Below are positions 38,486-46,800 of a stretch of DNA of 64,000 nt, piece after piece (the stretch's first letter is position 1; every line of letters starts with the position of its first letter). This DNA is from Fibrobacter succinogenes (lineage in GTDB: Bacteria; Fibrobacterota; Fibrobacteria; Fibrobacterales; Fibrobacteraceae). The position numbers were made by a program, and so were the translations under genes. Location of the stretch: the NCBI GenBank assembly GCA_902800345.1, contig CADCDO010000005.1, positions 1-64,000 of the forward strand. Reading direction: 5' to 3'. Under the pieces are notes generated by a model, which had not been told where the DNA came from, did no database searches, and saw nothing but the letters and a program-made list of their open reading frames with translations.

Positions 38486-39118
38486 CTACCTCATATCGAT
38501 TTCATCAACGCCCTTGACGGACTTGTACTTGAAATCATCGTTAGAAATATTCTTGACAACCTTCAAATCGACAATGTTGTACCAAGACGCGTTCCCCGCC
38601 GGATCTTCCGTATAGAGTCGCACCGGAGAGTAATCCTTCTTTGATAACCAGACTTCCATCTTGGTGAACTGTCCCGCATACTTCGACGGATCCAGTTTCA
38701 ATGTCCAAAGTTTCTGTTTCGAGAGTTCCGCCTCGCCCATTTCAAGCACCTTGCAGTTCAGATACTTGAACAAAAGTTCCGATGGATGCAGCGAACTTGA
38801 CAAATCCTCGACCGCCTTGATGAGCACCTGTTTCTGATCGACATTCCACTGCCAAAGGCTTTCGCCATCGCTATAGAACTTGATTCCTGAAAGGTCGAGC
38901 TTGAACTTGTCACCTTCGGCAACAACCAGGCTACCCGACTGAGTCCTGATATCCGGAGAATCAGCCTGAAATACTTGCGCCTTGAAATTTAGGCTCCAGG
39001 CCTTACCCGATTTGAACCACGCCTTGGACTTTTCCAAAACCTGGTCCGCCGTCAACGCAAAAACACCTTGCGCTAGCACAAGTGACAAAAAAAGAACTAT
39101 ACGGGAGGAAAACTTCAT
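38486..39118 (-). CDS. lolA: Outer-membrane lipoprotein carrier protein LolA
   Basis: A periplasmic chaperone that ferries lipoproteins to the outer membrane. 210 aa from the ATG at 39118, which follows AAGGTGG; the frame extends upstream to 39178 without signal-peptide character. The signal peptide MKFSSRIVLFLSLVLAQGVFA is followed by the LolA fold: YSDGESLWQWNVDQKQVLIK, KLWTLKLDP, KMEVWLSKKDYSPVRLYTED. It heads the four-gene operon lolA, propeller, PorV-like, recF. Abundant lipoproteins in the window fit its role. Confidence 0.88.
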   Translation of the reverse strand: MKFSSRIVLFLSLVLAQGVFALTADQVLEKSKAWFKSGKAWSLNFKAQVFQADSPDIRTQSGSLVVAEGDKFKLDLSGIKFYSDGESLWQWNVDQKQVLIKAVEDLSSSLHPSELLFKYLNCKVLEMGEAELSKQKLWTLKLDPSKYAGQFTKMEVWLSKKDYSPVRLYTEDPAGNASWYNIVDLKVVKNISNDDFKYKSVKGVDEIDMR

Positions 39119-39281
39119 ATCCACCTTTATTGAATGCTGTACCAAATTTACAAAACTGATTCTCTCTAGATATTGCATATTCTTATTTTTGAGGTACTAG
39201 GCACAAATCATTGGTTTCTCGACAAAGATATTTCTATCTTTTGCTCGTAAAAACCAAATAAACCTTTTTTAGAAGGATTGT

Positions 39282-40409
39282 ATGCGTAAAATCATTTTGC
39301 CGATTGCCCTTGCCGCTACGGGTTTCGCCCTTGCCGCAGACATCGAAATTCACGGGAACGTCGATTTTGACGTTGCGAGCTATTTCGACAGGGATTTTGA
39401 CCCCACCAACGCCGCGAACCAGGATATCGACCTTTCCGTCAAGGCTAATCTTGACGAAAATGTTTCAGTCACCGTATTCACGAACACGAAAAGCCACGCG
39501 ACAAATGCCGACGATGCCTCGGAAATCCGCCACGGACTCCCCCGTTCAACCGCCATCAACGATTTGGACAACCGCTACACCGGATTCAATTTCGACGGTG
39601 TGGAACTCCGCTGGACGCCTTACCAGGACGTAAGCTTCATCTTCGGTGACCTGACCTACAGCGCAGGTGCATTCAACTACTACTTCTGGCGCGACACGGG
39701 CCGTTACGCAGTCATCGCCCGTGACCATACCATCCGCGGTTTCGGTGTCGAAGTCGGCAACAGCAAGTTTGGCGAAGGCAAGTTCTACCTCGGCATGACC
39801 GACAAAAGCAAGAGTTCCGTATCCGCATTCGCAAGCTACGGTCTCAAGCTCGTGAACCGTCCTGACGAACACCTGACCATCACCCCGAGTGTGGACTGGG
39901 CGTTCGGTTCCGAAATCGGTCGTAGCTACGGCTACACGTTCGGTACGGAACTGGACTACTCCAAGAGTCTCGACGTGCTCAACTACAGCATCTACGCCGT
40001 CTATGGTTTGCACCCGTACAAGGAACACGGAGTCCACTCCTTCCTTATCGAACCGAGCATGAACTACAGCATCTTCAACTTGGGACTCAACTACTTCTAC
40101 GCCATCGTCAACAAGAACTACGATGCAGAGCCGCAAATTTTCACGGATGACCAGATGCTCTTCGCCATCGAACCGAGCTTCAACATCACGAAAAAATTCA
40201 CTCTCGGCGTAAGCTTCGAGTACCACGATCCTGATTGCGAAAAGGATAAAGACGAATTCAAGTTCCTCGGCATGAACTTCTATGTCTATCCGACGCTCAA
40301 CACGAATCTCGTCTTCTGGTTCGGCTACAACTTCAGCAAGGACAAGAACCCGGTCGTTGGCGAATCTACCAAGTTCTCCCTCGGCATGAGCGCCCACGCG
40401 GATTTCTAG
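39282..40409 (+). CDS. Outer-membrane beta-barrel protein
   Basis: A 375-aa porin-like barrel: clean signal peptide (MRKIILPIALAATGFALA), then about 16 amphipathic strands with HGNVDFDVASYFDRDF, VELRWTPYQDVSFIFGD and TFGTELDYSKSLDVLNYSIY, and a terminal Phe (SAHADF). The ATG follows AGAAGGA at 6 nt. It is monocistronic with a strong terminator at 40454, a design typical of an abundant envelope protein. The substrate is unknown; a structural or porin role is inferred from fold only. Confidence 0.8.
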   Translation: MRKIILPIALAATGFALAADIEIHGNVDFDVASYFDRDFDPTNAANQDIDLSVKANLDENVSVTVFTNTKSHATNADDASEIRHGLPRSTAINDLDNRYTGFNFDGVELRWTPYQDVSFIFGDLTYSAGAFNYYFWRDTGRYAVIARDHTIRGFGVEVGNSKFGEGKFYLGMTDKSKSSVSAFASYGLKLVNRPDEHLTITPSVDWAFGSEIGRSYGYTFGTELDYSKSLDVLNYSIYAVYGLHPYKEHGVHSFLIEPSMNYSIFNLGLNYFYAIVNKNYDAEPQIFTDDQMLFAIEPSFNITKKFTLGVSFEYHDPDCEKDKDEFKFLGMNFYVYPTLNTNLVFWFGYNFSKDKNPVVGESTKFSLGMSAHADF

Positions 40410-40964
40410 TTGTTAGTCAATAGTCATTGGTTAATAGTTATTAGTTGATGATGATCCCCGGTTCCAAGCCGGGGATTTTTTTGCGTTCGTCATACTAGCT
40501 AGTCCCATCCATAAAGTTCAAAATAATCCCCGTTTCGCCTCACGCACGTACAAAACCGAAACAAGGGCGCCAACGTCAACAGCACCTGCAGCGAAATACA
40601 GACAACATAAAACATCCCTAAAAATGCGGAAATTGAAAAAAGCGGGATTTTTACGTAAGATTTTCCCTTTTCGGCTGATTTTGACGTAAAAAAAGACGGT
40701 TCTGCGTAATTTCAGCACGATTTTGGCCTTTTCACGACGGATTTCCCTGCCAAATGAAGCATTTTCCCAGCAAATGACAGCAAATTCCGCCTCTTTCCCT
40801 CCATTTTTCGTTCATTTGTACGAAAAATTACGTCAGAATCGCAATCTTTTTTTCGATTTTGACGTAAAAAACGCCCAAAACCGCATTTTAAGCAAATTAA
40901 CCAACATAAAAAGAACCCGCCGCATCTGCAGCGAGTCCTTAAACAGTCTTAACTCTGTTTCGAA
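40410..40964. other. 555-bp intergenic region with terminator and GACGTAAAAAA repeats
   Basis: No supportable gene. It contains degenerate TTAGTT/TAGTCAAT repeats (40410-40450), the terminator at 40454-40482, and two copies of GATTTTGACGTAAAAAA (40677-40693 and about 40855-40870), with related TTTTTACGTAAGA at about 40650 and AAATTACGTCAGA in inverse orientation at about 40826. An 81-codon plus-strand frame here has no RBS or protein-like composition. Confidence 0.55.
40454..40482 (+). terminator. Strong intrinsic terminator
   Basis: ATCCCCGG (40454-40461) / CCGGGGAT (40469-40476), 7-nt loop, followed by TTTTTT. Confidence 0.9.
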
Positions 40965-42020
40965 TTAGTGACCGAGGAACTTGCGGCCAATGCCGAAGTT
41001 GTCCTTGTATTCGATGTAGTCCGGAACAAAGCCAGCCGGGAAGGAGAAGCTGATATTCACAGAGCACTGGAATTCGTTCATCAACTTGCCCTTGCCCTTG
41101 AACTTCTTCTGCTTCTTTTCAATCTTTTCGTCACCCTTCTTGCCCACGAGAACTTCAGCTTCGCACCAGCCCGTGTTGCCCTTGGCAAAAACTTCCTTGC
41201 CGTCGGTAGAAACGAGCTTGATGAGGGACGGATCGAGTTCGGTATTGTTACCCGTCGATGCCCAGAACTGGAGTTCGCCAGAGAGGGAATTCTTGGTAAT
41301 CTTGATGGTCGGCATGGCCATCACGTAGCCCCACTTATCGACACGCTGCTTGCCGCTCAAGTCCGGAACGTTTTCGCCGAAGATGAGGAAGTAACCGCGG
41401 GTGGCCTTGCGGCTCTTGTTCAAAGCAGCCTGAATATCCGCATTGTTCGGTGCCATTTCAGCCATGCGGAGCAACAAGTATTCGCTCACGACCGGATCTT
41501 CTTCGGAAGTGGCTTCGCTCAAGTTGCGGGCCACATAAATCTTTTCGGTTTCAAGACGGATGTCCTTCACGGCAGCTTCCGCAACGTGGCGGAGCTTGGC
41601 AACGGATTCGGCAGAGTCGATCTTTGCGAATGCATTGATGATTGTCGCATAGTCAACGCCTTCCTGGGCAGCCTGGCGTTTACCGATATCGGCGAGCGTC
41701 TTGACATATTCTTCGATAGTTGCGTTTTCCTTCACCTGCGGGATGTTGGTCGCAGCTTTTTCAAAGTAATTGTTGATGAGGTCGCTGCTCAAGTCCTTCT
41801 TGGATTCAGCATCACCAGCACGCACGAGCGCAAGAGTGAAATTGTCAAAGAATTCGTCGGACATTTTGCCCTTCTTCTTTGCTTCAAGATAGGAATTGAT
41901 AGCATTGCGGAAACGGCCTTCCTTGAGGTGTTCGTCACCGCGTTTCTCGTTCGTACCCTTGCAGCCAGTCAGCGTAAAAGCTACCGCCGCGGCCATGGCA
42001 ACAATGAAAATTTTCTTCAT
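40965..42020 (-). CDS. Lipoprotein with TPR-like N-terminal half
   Basis: A 351-aa predicted lipoprotein: signal peptide with lipobox FTLTGC (Cys about residue 20). Residues 25-200 are helical with repeats such as GDEHLKEGRFRNAINSYLEA and KKDLSSDLINNYFEKAATN, a TPR-like pattern. The C-terminal half is beta-rich (GYVMAMPTIKITKNSLSGEL, CEAEVLVGKK, SVNISFSFPAGFVPDYIEY). Tandem Lys/Gly codons (KGDEKIEKKQKKFKGKGK) form a basic loop. Probably envelope assembly or scaffold; not identified. It is transcribed divergently from the GlgA-like gene. Confidence 0.75.
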   Translation of the reverse strand: MKKIFIVAMAAAVAFTLTGCKGTNEKRGDEHLKEGRFRNAINSYLEAKKKGKMSDEFFDNFTLALVRAGDAESKKDLSSDLINNYFEKAATNIPQVKENATIEEYVKTLADIGKRQAAQEGVDYATIINAFAKIDSAESVAKLRHVAEAAVKDIRLETEKIYVARNLSEATSEEDPVVSEYLLLRMAEMAPNNADIQAALNKSRKATRGYFLIFGENVPDLSGKQRVDKWGYVMAMPTIKITKNSLSGELQFWASTGNNTELDPSLIKLVSTDGKEVFAKGNTGWCEAEVLVGKKGDEKIEKKQKKFKGKGKLMNEFQCSVNISFSFPAGFVPDYIEYKDNFGIGRKFLGH

Positions 42021-42177
42021 TTTGTATCCTTCAGATGAAGTTATGTTAGAAAACGTTGAAAAGGACTCTTTATCACGTTAAAAAATAAAATACACCCTTT
42101 CACTTGAAATTTAAATAAATAAATTTATACATACTTACTTTTGTAGGTAAATTTTTATTTGGAGTGCCTAAAAAACA

Positions 42178-43611
42178 ATGAATATACTCGTCGTAACTCC
42201 AGAAGCGGGGAACTGGAGGGTACCAAGCCCTCTTGCAACTGCCGTAAACTGCATGACAGTGGCTTTCGCCAATGCAGGTTCCACGGTTGTCACCTGTTCG
42301 CCCTTCTACAAGGACCATATTGTTGATTCCGACAAGTATCATTGTGTTTACAAAGGCGTCGAATCCCTGCAGAACAAGCCTTTCGAGGTCTGGCGTTCCG
42401 ATGACGACCCATTCCACACCTATATATATAATGAGGAATACTTCGGACGCCCCTACGTCTATGGACCTCCGCACTCGTTGCCTTATAGCGACAACCACCT
42501 GAGATTCGCAATGCTCGCCTCGGCAGCGCTTTCGTACAGCATGCAGAGCGACATCAAGTTCCAGGCGATACTCGGGCACGAATGGGGCGGAGCCCTCGTC
42601 GGCGCGCTCTGCCACACGGTCTATCAGGACACGTTCCGCAACATTCCGTTCTTTTTCAACATCCACAACATTACCTACGATTTTCACGTCCAGCCCAGCG
42701 AAATCGAAAAAATCGGTCTCCCGCCCAAGGACTTCAACATGGACGGCTACGAGTTCTGGGGCAAGGTAAGCCTCCTCAAGGCCGGCGTCCTGTACGCGAA
42801 CAAGGTCATGTTCCCGTCAACGGGATACCGCGACGCCATGCTCAACACGAACCTCCCCGGCGGACTCAGCGGGTTCCTCAACCGCAACAGCGAGAAACTC
42901 ATCGGCATCCAGTTCGGCGTGAACTACAACTTCTGGGATTTTAACGGCGAAGCGAAGCGCCCCATCAAGGAAGCGAAGCGCGCAGCGAAGGCGAGCCTCG
43001 GGCGCCAGTTCGACATGGATCTTTCGCACAAGATTATCATCTACAGCCACATGGACATGGAATCGGGCAACACGTCCGAAACGCTTGCGACAATTCTTTC
43101 GGACATCGCGAAGCAAAACGCGTTCATCATCGTGGGCATCTCGCCGGAACACCCCGAATGGAACTACTACCAGGAAGTGTCGCACCAGTACGGCAACTTC
43201 GTCCGCGTTCTCCAGTTCGACTCCGAAGAAGCGAACAACAGAGACAAATTACGCGATACGCTCGCCGCATCTGACATTTTATTCGCGGCAAACCTCCAGG
43301 AGCCGTCCGCCTCGATTATCCTCAAGGCGATGGCCACGGGTACACTCCCGCTCACGGGCCGAAACGTAGGCATCGCAAGCATGCTCACGGACTACACCCT
43401 CGAGACCGCCGGCGAAGCAAACGCATTCCTCGTCGATGATGCGAACGCCCCGCACCAGATGCTGCGCCGCATCAAGGACGCCATCAATGTGTACAACACG
43501 GAAGTCGCCGATTGGGACAAATGCGTAGTGAACGCCTACAGCGGGTTCCATTACGAATGGGCTAAAACAATTTCAAAATATTTACTAATTTTGGGAGAGC
43601 TGGGGCTTTAG
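42178..43611 (+). CDS. GlgA/starch synthase-like GT5 glycosyltransferase
   Basis: A 477-aa GT-B protein resembling glycogen synthase: MNILVVTPEAGNW at the N-terminus, DNHLRFAMLASAALSYS, ILGHEWGGALVGAL, FFFNIHNITYDF, LKAGVLYANKVMFPS, FGVNYNFWDFNG, LFAANLQEPSASIILKAMATG. However, the K-T-G-G-L ADP-glucose motif expected near residue 15 is replaced (GNWRVPSPLATAV), so substrate or activity may differ. RBS GGAG about 12 nt before the ATG. The last codons and the stop (43609-43611) lie inside the tRNA gene that begins at 43602. Glycogen-related role is inferred from the family. Confidence 0.8.
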   Translation: MNILVVTPEAGNWRVPSPLATAVNCMTVAFANAGSTVVTCSPFYKDHIVDSDKYHCVYKGVESLQNKPFEVWRSDDDPFHTYIYNEEYFGRPYVYGPPHSLPYSDNHLRFAMLASAALSYSMQSDIKFQAILGHEWGGALVGALCHTVYQDTFRNIPFFFNIHNITYDFHVQPSEIEKIGLPPKDFNMDGYEFWGKVSLLKAGVLYANKVMFPSTGYRDAMLNTNLPGGLSGFLNRNSEKLIGIQFGVNYNFWDFNGEAKRPIKEAKRAAKASLGRQFDMDLSHKIIIYSHMDMESGNTSETLATILSDIAKQNAFIIVGISPEHPEWNYYQEVSHQYGNFVRVLQFDSEEANNRDKLRDTLAASDILFAANLQEPSASIILKAMATGTLPLTGRNVGIASMLTDYTLETAGEANAFLVDDANAPHQMLRRIKDAINVYNTEVADWDKCVVNAYSGFHYEWAKTISKYLLILGELGL

Positions 43612-43675
43612 CTCAATCGGTTAGAGCGTCGGACTCATAACCCGTTGGTTCCCGGTTCAAGTCCGGGAGGCCCCA
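43602..43675 (+). tRNA. tRNA with CAT anticodon (elongator Met or Ile2)
   Basis: The cloverleaf reads directly: acceptor GGGGCTT / AGGCCCC with discriminator A at 43675, D-arm GCTC/GAGC, anticodon loop CTCATAA (CAT at 43636-43638), T-arm CCCGG-TTCAAGT-CCGGG. The anticodon stem has three GC pairs flanked by U-U and A-C mismatches. CCA is not encoded. It lacks the CGCGGGG acceptor start of initiator tRNA, so it is elongator Met or lysidine-type Ile; sequence alone does not separate these. It overlaps the end of the GlgA-like gene and is followed by a terminator. Confidence 0.93.
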
Positions 43676-43677
43676 CT

Positions 43678-43713
43678 AATAGCGCCATCTTAAAAGGATG
43701 GCGCTATTTTTTT
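43678..43713 (+). terminator. Terminator after the tRNA
   Basis: A perfect 12-bp stem AATAGCGCCATC (43678-43689) / GATGGCGCTATT (43697-43708), 7-nt loop, with a run of T after it. Confidence 0.92.
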
Positions 43714-43785
43714 ATAATCAAACTCGTTCAAACAAAAGAAAAAGTTTTTAAGTCCAAAGTATTGTAAACGAACTTATTAAACAAA

Positions 43786-43816
43786 ATGCCCGGGAGCATT
43801 TTTGCTACCGGGCGTT
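43786..43816. terminator. Hairpin terminator for the minus-strand small gene
   Basis: GCCCGG-g-AGCA / TGCT-a-CCGGGC with a TTTT loop. On the minus strand it is followed by ATTTTGTTT, 27 bp or more past the stop of the 50-aa gene. Confidence 0.75.
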
Positions 43817-43842
43817 TGTTTTAAAGTTGTTTGGACAAGCGA

Positions 43843-43995
43843 TTAGACGCGGGAATGATGGGTAGGCTCTTGAAGATTGAACGCGAGTTCATCATTGTAA
43901 TTGAACTCGTTCACCTCAAAACTATCCACCAACAGACGACCTAAATACTCGTATTCCACAACATCCATCTTCGGGGCAAAGTATTCCTTTTTCAT
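43843..43995 (-). CDS. Small 50-aa peptide gene
   Basis: Begins MKKEYFAPKMDVVEYEYLGR and ends NLQEPTHHSRV. The ATG at 43995 is preceded by a strong GGAGGGA ribosome-binding site (44001-44007) 5 nt away, and a terminator follows, so this is probably a real gene that short-ORF filters would miss. It lies 16 bp downstream of a secreted-protein gene on the same strand, so likely co-transcribed. No signal peptide; acidic, with a leader-like N-terminal half (K-K-x-Y-x-x-P-x-x-x-V). Small proteins with this opening are common in Bacteroidetes-group relatives. Function unknown. Confidence 0.7.
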   Translation of the reverse strand: MKKEYFAPKMDVVEYEYLGRLLVDSFEVNEFNYNDELAFNLQEPTHHSRV

Positions 43996-44011
43996 TGTTA
44001 TCCCTCCACGT

Positions 44012-45013
44012 CTATTGCTTCTGGAATTTCGTCTTGCCGACGAACATGCCTTTGTTTGCCGGCTTGCCCTTAAGCTTGCGGCCCTTCAAATCGTACCAGG
44101 AATCCACCGTCCTAAGTTCGCGGACTCCGCTGTTCAAGCGTTTGAGATTCGTTGTGTTATCTTTTTTATCGACGATAACAACGTCAATGGTTTCAGGAAT
44201 TTTGAAGGTTTCAGCAGTGGCTTCTTTTTTAAGAACCATCGGAACATTGGACCTGATTGCCTGGGGGGCAGAGGAGCTGAGTCTTAAATAGAGGCGAAGC
44301 GGAGGGATGTATGCTCCACCACCAATTTTGACAAACTGTCCCGCAGAGACCGTTCCTTTTTTCTTAGCTGCGTAGCCGTAAATAGTCCCTTCATTGTTCG
44401 GATTTTCATCCCAGGATTTGTAGACATACGCCCCCACAAGATCCCAATAATCTGCAGTATGATATTTACCGTCATAAACGTCGCGGGAGTAATCAGATAT
44501 ATCTAAGGATTCCAAACTTGTGGCCGTAAGTTCTATTTCCTTAAGGGCTTTGCACCCCGTCTTTGAAGTATCGACTGATAAAATGACTCCAAAGTTCTGG
44601 TCAACAGGATTAGATCTAGGATTGACTTCAAGTCTCCAAGTTTGAGTGGATTCATTATAACTCATTTGACTTGGTTCCAAAAAGCCCATACAATTTTTAC
44701 TTGTACCAGCCAGTTGATAACCTTTTACGGGCAATACCAGCGTCGAATTGTTCGTCAATGCCGTGTTGCGTTCCACAATAACGTTAAACGGTGTTGTCGC
44801 AGCTTTTTTCACGCATTGGGCCTGGGCTTGCGTCACAGAAACCGCAGCACCGGCCGCACTGAACGATTCCAAATAAAGCGTATTGGTTGACGAATAGTAC
44901 GCACCACCTGTAAACGAACAGGATGGGTTTCCACTAGGCCGCTCGGCCCAGGACATCGAGACAAGTCCCGATAAAAATGCTGCACTTATGGCAGAAGAAA
45001 TTAAGCGGTTCAT
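44012..45013 (-). CDS. Secreted protein with C-terminal sorting-like motif
   Basis: An unrecognised 333-aa exported protein. The signal peptide MNRLISSAISAAFLSGLVSMSWA is followed by a beta-rich body with several Cys (CSFTGGAYYSSTN, KNCMGFLEPSQMSY, KTGCKALKEIELTAT). The C-terminus (ELRTVDSWYDLKGRKLKGK, then PANKGMFVGKTKF) has the Y-D-L-x-G-R-x-L ... KGMxxxK shape of Fibrobacter/Bacteroidetes type IX sorting tails, as in the pectinesterase. A 50-aa gene follows on the same strand. No enzyme motif seen. Confidence 0.75.
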   Translation of the reverse strand: MNRLISSAISAAFLSGLVSMSWAERPSGNPSCSFTGGAYYSSTNTLYLESFSAAGAAVSVTQAQAQCVKKAATTPFNVIVERNTALTNNSTLVLPVKGYQLAGTSKNCMGFLEPSQMSYNESTQTWRLEVNPRSNPVDQNFGVILSVDTSKTGCKALKEIELTATSLESLDISDYSRDVYDGKYHTADYWDLVGAYVYKSWDENPNNEGTIYGYAAKKKGTVSAGQFVKIGGGAYIPPLRLYLRLSSSAPQAIRSNVPMVLKKEATAETFKIPETIDVVIVDKKDNTTNLKRLNSGVRELRTVDSWYDLKGRKLKGKPANKGMFVGKTKFQKQ

Positions 45014-45143
45014 TGACCCTCCATATGTTTAATGCATTTAGAATCTAATAAAAAAGAAATAAATTCGCAACATACAGAAAAAGTATATATATAGTTTTCT
45101 TACACTTTTCGTAATACAAAGGTCAAAAACCATAGGTAGCGGT

Positions 45144-46589
45144 TCAGTTGACGATAATCAGCGGAACCCATCTGAAATAAAACGACTGGACAAAGTCCGA
45201 CTGCTCCAGGGAAACCATCGGGCGGTGGTCGCCGCGGATGACAAACCGATATTCCGGATGCCTCGCCACAAGGTCCGCAATCATCCGTAACGAGTTTTCC
45301 TGCAACGTAAAGTAAGTGCAATCGACATCGGACAGCGAAAAAATCTTACAGTAAAAAGACTTCTCGAACAGGCCGGACCATTCGTAAAGCGGATGCGCAT
45401 CCAGCGTCGTCCAGTAAACGAACTTAGGAACAGGATCCGTCAAAAGCGAATCCAAAAAGTAAACCATCGCCGAATCACAAATGCCCTCGAACCCGTTACT
45501 GCAGCTCGGCAATCCCATTTTTTCGAACTGTTCCTTGAACAACATATGGTCAAAGCCGAACTTCGCATAATTTTTGCCGCGTTCGTAGAACTCGCTGTCG
45601 TAGCCGTGCACGTACCAAGTCTGCAAGTGATTCTCCCTGAACTTCATCGGCACGGGCCGCTCGCGGACCTTCCCCCTCGGCGTACCGAAATCCTCCCACT
45701 CCGCGCCCTGCGTATGCGACGCATTTCGCGGATAAAGTCCCAGGAACCGGGCGTGGGAATATTCAAACGGCGAAAACAAAGCCTTCGCACGGTCCACCGA
45801 CTTTTTCACGCCATAGCTTTCCACGAGGATCATCACCGTAGGCTTCGAATAATCATCGACAACCGGGCGATTCTTCTCCCAAACCGGATACAGCGCCTTG
45901 ATATCATCCTGCAAAAGCGTGCTGTGCCGGGCAATCTCCGGCGAACAAAGCTGGTGGAACCATTTCTGCACCGTGCAGTCCAGAATAAGTCTTTGCGGCT
46001 GCAACCAGTTTATACCAAAATTCAAAATCACCGCAGCGACCACCACGACGAACCCGGCGCGGTGCGAAATTTCTACCCTGCGTTCGCCCCATAAAATTTT
46101 GCGAGCAAACAAAAGTTCCAGCATAACGATAAATGGCGGCACCACAAAAAAAAGAAGCGGCCCCCACCAGAAAAACTTCGCAAGATCCCACGCATCCGGG
46201 AGTGTCAAAAGCACGGAATAAAAGAAGAAATTTTCCGCATCCGCCACCACGAATAAAATCGCAAAGAACTCATAAGCAAGAATTAGGAACAAGCGCCTTC
46301 GCGGAACAACTGCCGTCACCAGTATCATCAGCAAGTACAAGGCCATAGTCGCATATGCGTCTACCGAATTTGCGATAACGGCCCAAAAGCAAACCAGCAC
46401 CGCAAAAGGCAATTTATACAAAAAATGTCGCCGTGGCAACATCAGCAGAACCATCAAAAAGAAAACATCCGCCGATAGTATTCCATGCAGCAACGGAGAA
46501 GCGTAAACCCGGCATGCCATGTACCCAAAAAACGACGCCACCAGCGCCGGAAGAATAAAGTACAGAATGCTCAACTTGCTTCGCTTCAT
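45144..46589 (-). CDS. Sulfatase-fold membrane protein (LtaS/phosphoethanolamine transferase-like)
   Basis: A 481-aa inner-membrane protein with about 6-7 N-terminal helices (residues 8-205) and a C-terminal alkaline-phosphatase-superfamily domain: metal-site start TVMILVESYG (about 250), nucleophile region NASHTQGAEWEDFG (candidate Thr, about 293), HGYDSEFYERGKNYAKFGFDH, FVYWTTLDAHPLY and RFVIRGDHRPM (Asp/His metal ligands). Such enzymes transfer phospho-groups from phospholipid to surface glycans. Substrate is unassigned. It stands alone and diverges from the pilin-like gene. The assignment is by motif order. Confidence 0.82.
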   Translation of the reverse strand: MKRSKLSILYFILPALVASFFGYMACRVYASPLLHGILSADVFFLMVLLMLPRRHFLYKLPFAVLVCFWAVIANSVDAYATMALYLLMILVTAVVPRRRLFLILAYEFFAILFVVADAENFFFYSVLLTLPDAWDLAKFFWWGPLLFFVVPPFIVMLELLFARKILWGERRVEISHRAGFVVVVAAVILNFGINWLQPQRLILDCTVQKWFHQLCSPEIARHSTLLQDDIKALYPVWEKNRPVVDDYSKPTVMILVESYGVKKSVDRAKALFSPFEYSHARFLGLYPRNASHTQGAEWEDFGTPRGKVRERPVPMKFRENHLQTWYVHGYDSEFYERGKNYAKFGFDHMLFKEQFEKMGLPSCSNGFEGICDSAMVYFLDSLLTDPVPKFVYWTTLDAHPLYEWSGLFEKSFYCKIFSLSDVDCTYFTLQENSLRMIADLVARHPEYRFVIRGDHRPMVSLEQSDFVQSFYFRWVPLIIVN

Positions 46590-46800
46590 AGAATTAAATT
46601 ATATAAAATCGGATAAAAAGCTCGAGAAACAAATTTCAAGCGTTCAGAAACAAGAAACAAGGCAAAAATCGGGCTTTTTTTTCGTAAAATTTCCTTTTTT
46701 TAGTCATTTCCAGCCGCAAATATCTTATTTTTAGGTGGAAACGCACCGAAAATCGTATTTTTCTCTTACAGCGAAAAAAAAATGTCGGCAAGGAAAAATT

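Noticed and set aside
40723..40968. 81-codon plus-strand frame in the 555-bp gap
   Set aside because: No ribosome-binding site, and the frame overlaps the repeated GACGTAAAAAA motifs; treated as non-coding.
40968..42038. 356-codon plus-strand frame opposite a lipoprotein
   Set aside because: The minus-strand frame has a lipobox signal peptide; the plus frame has none.
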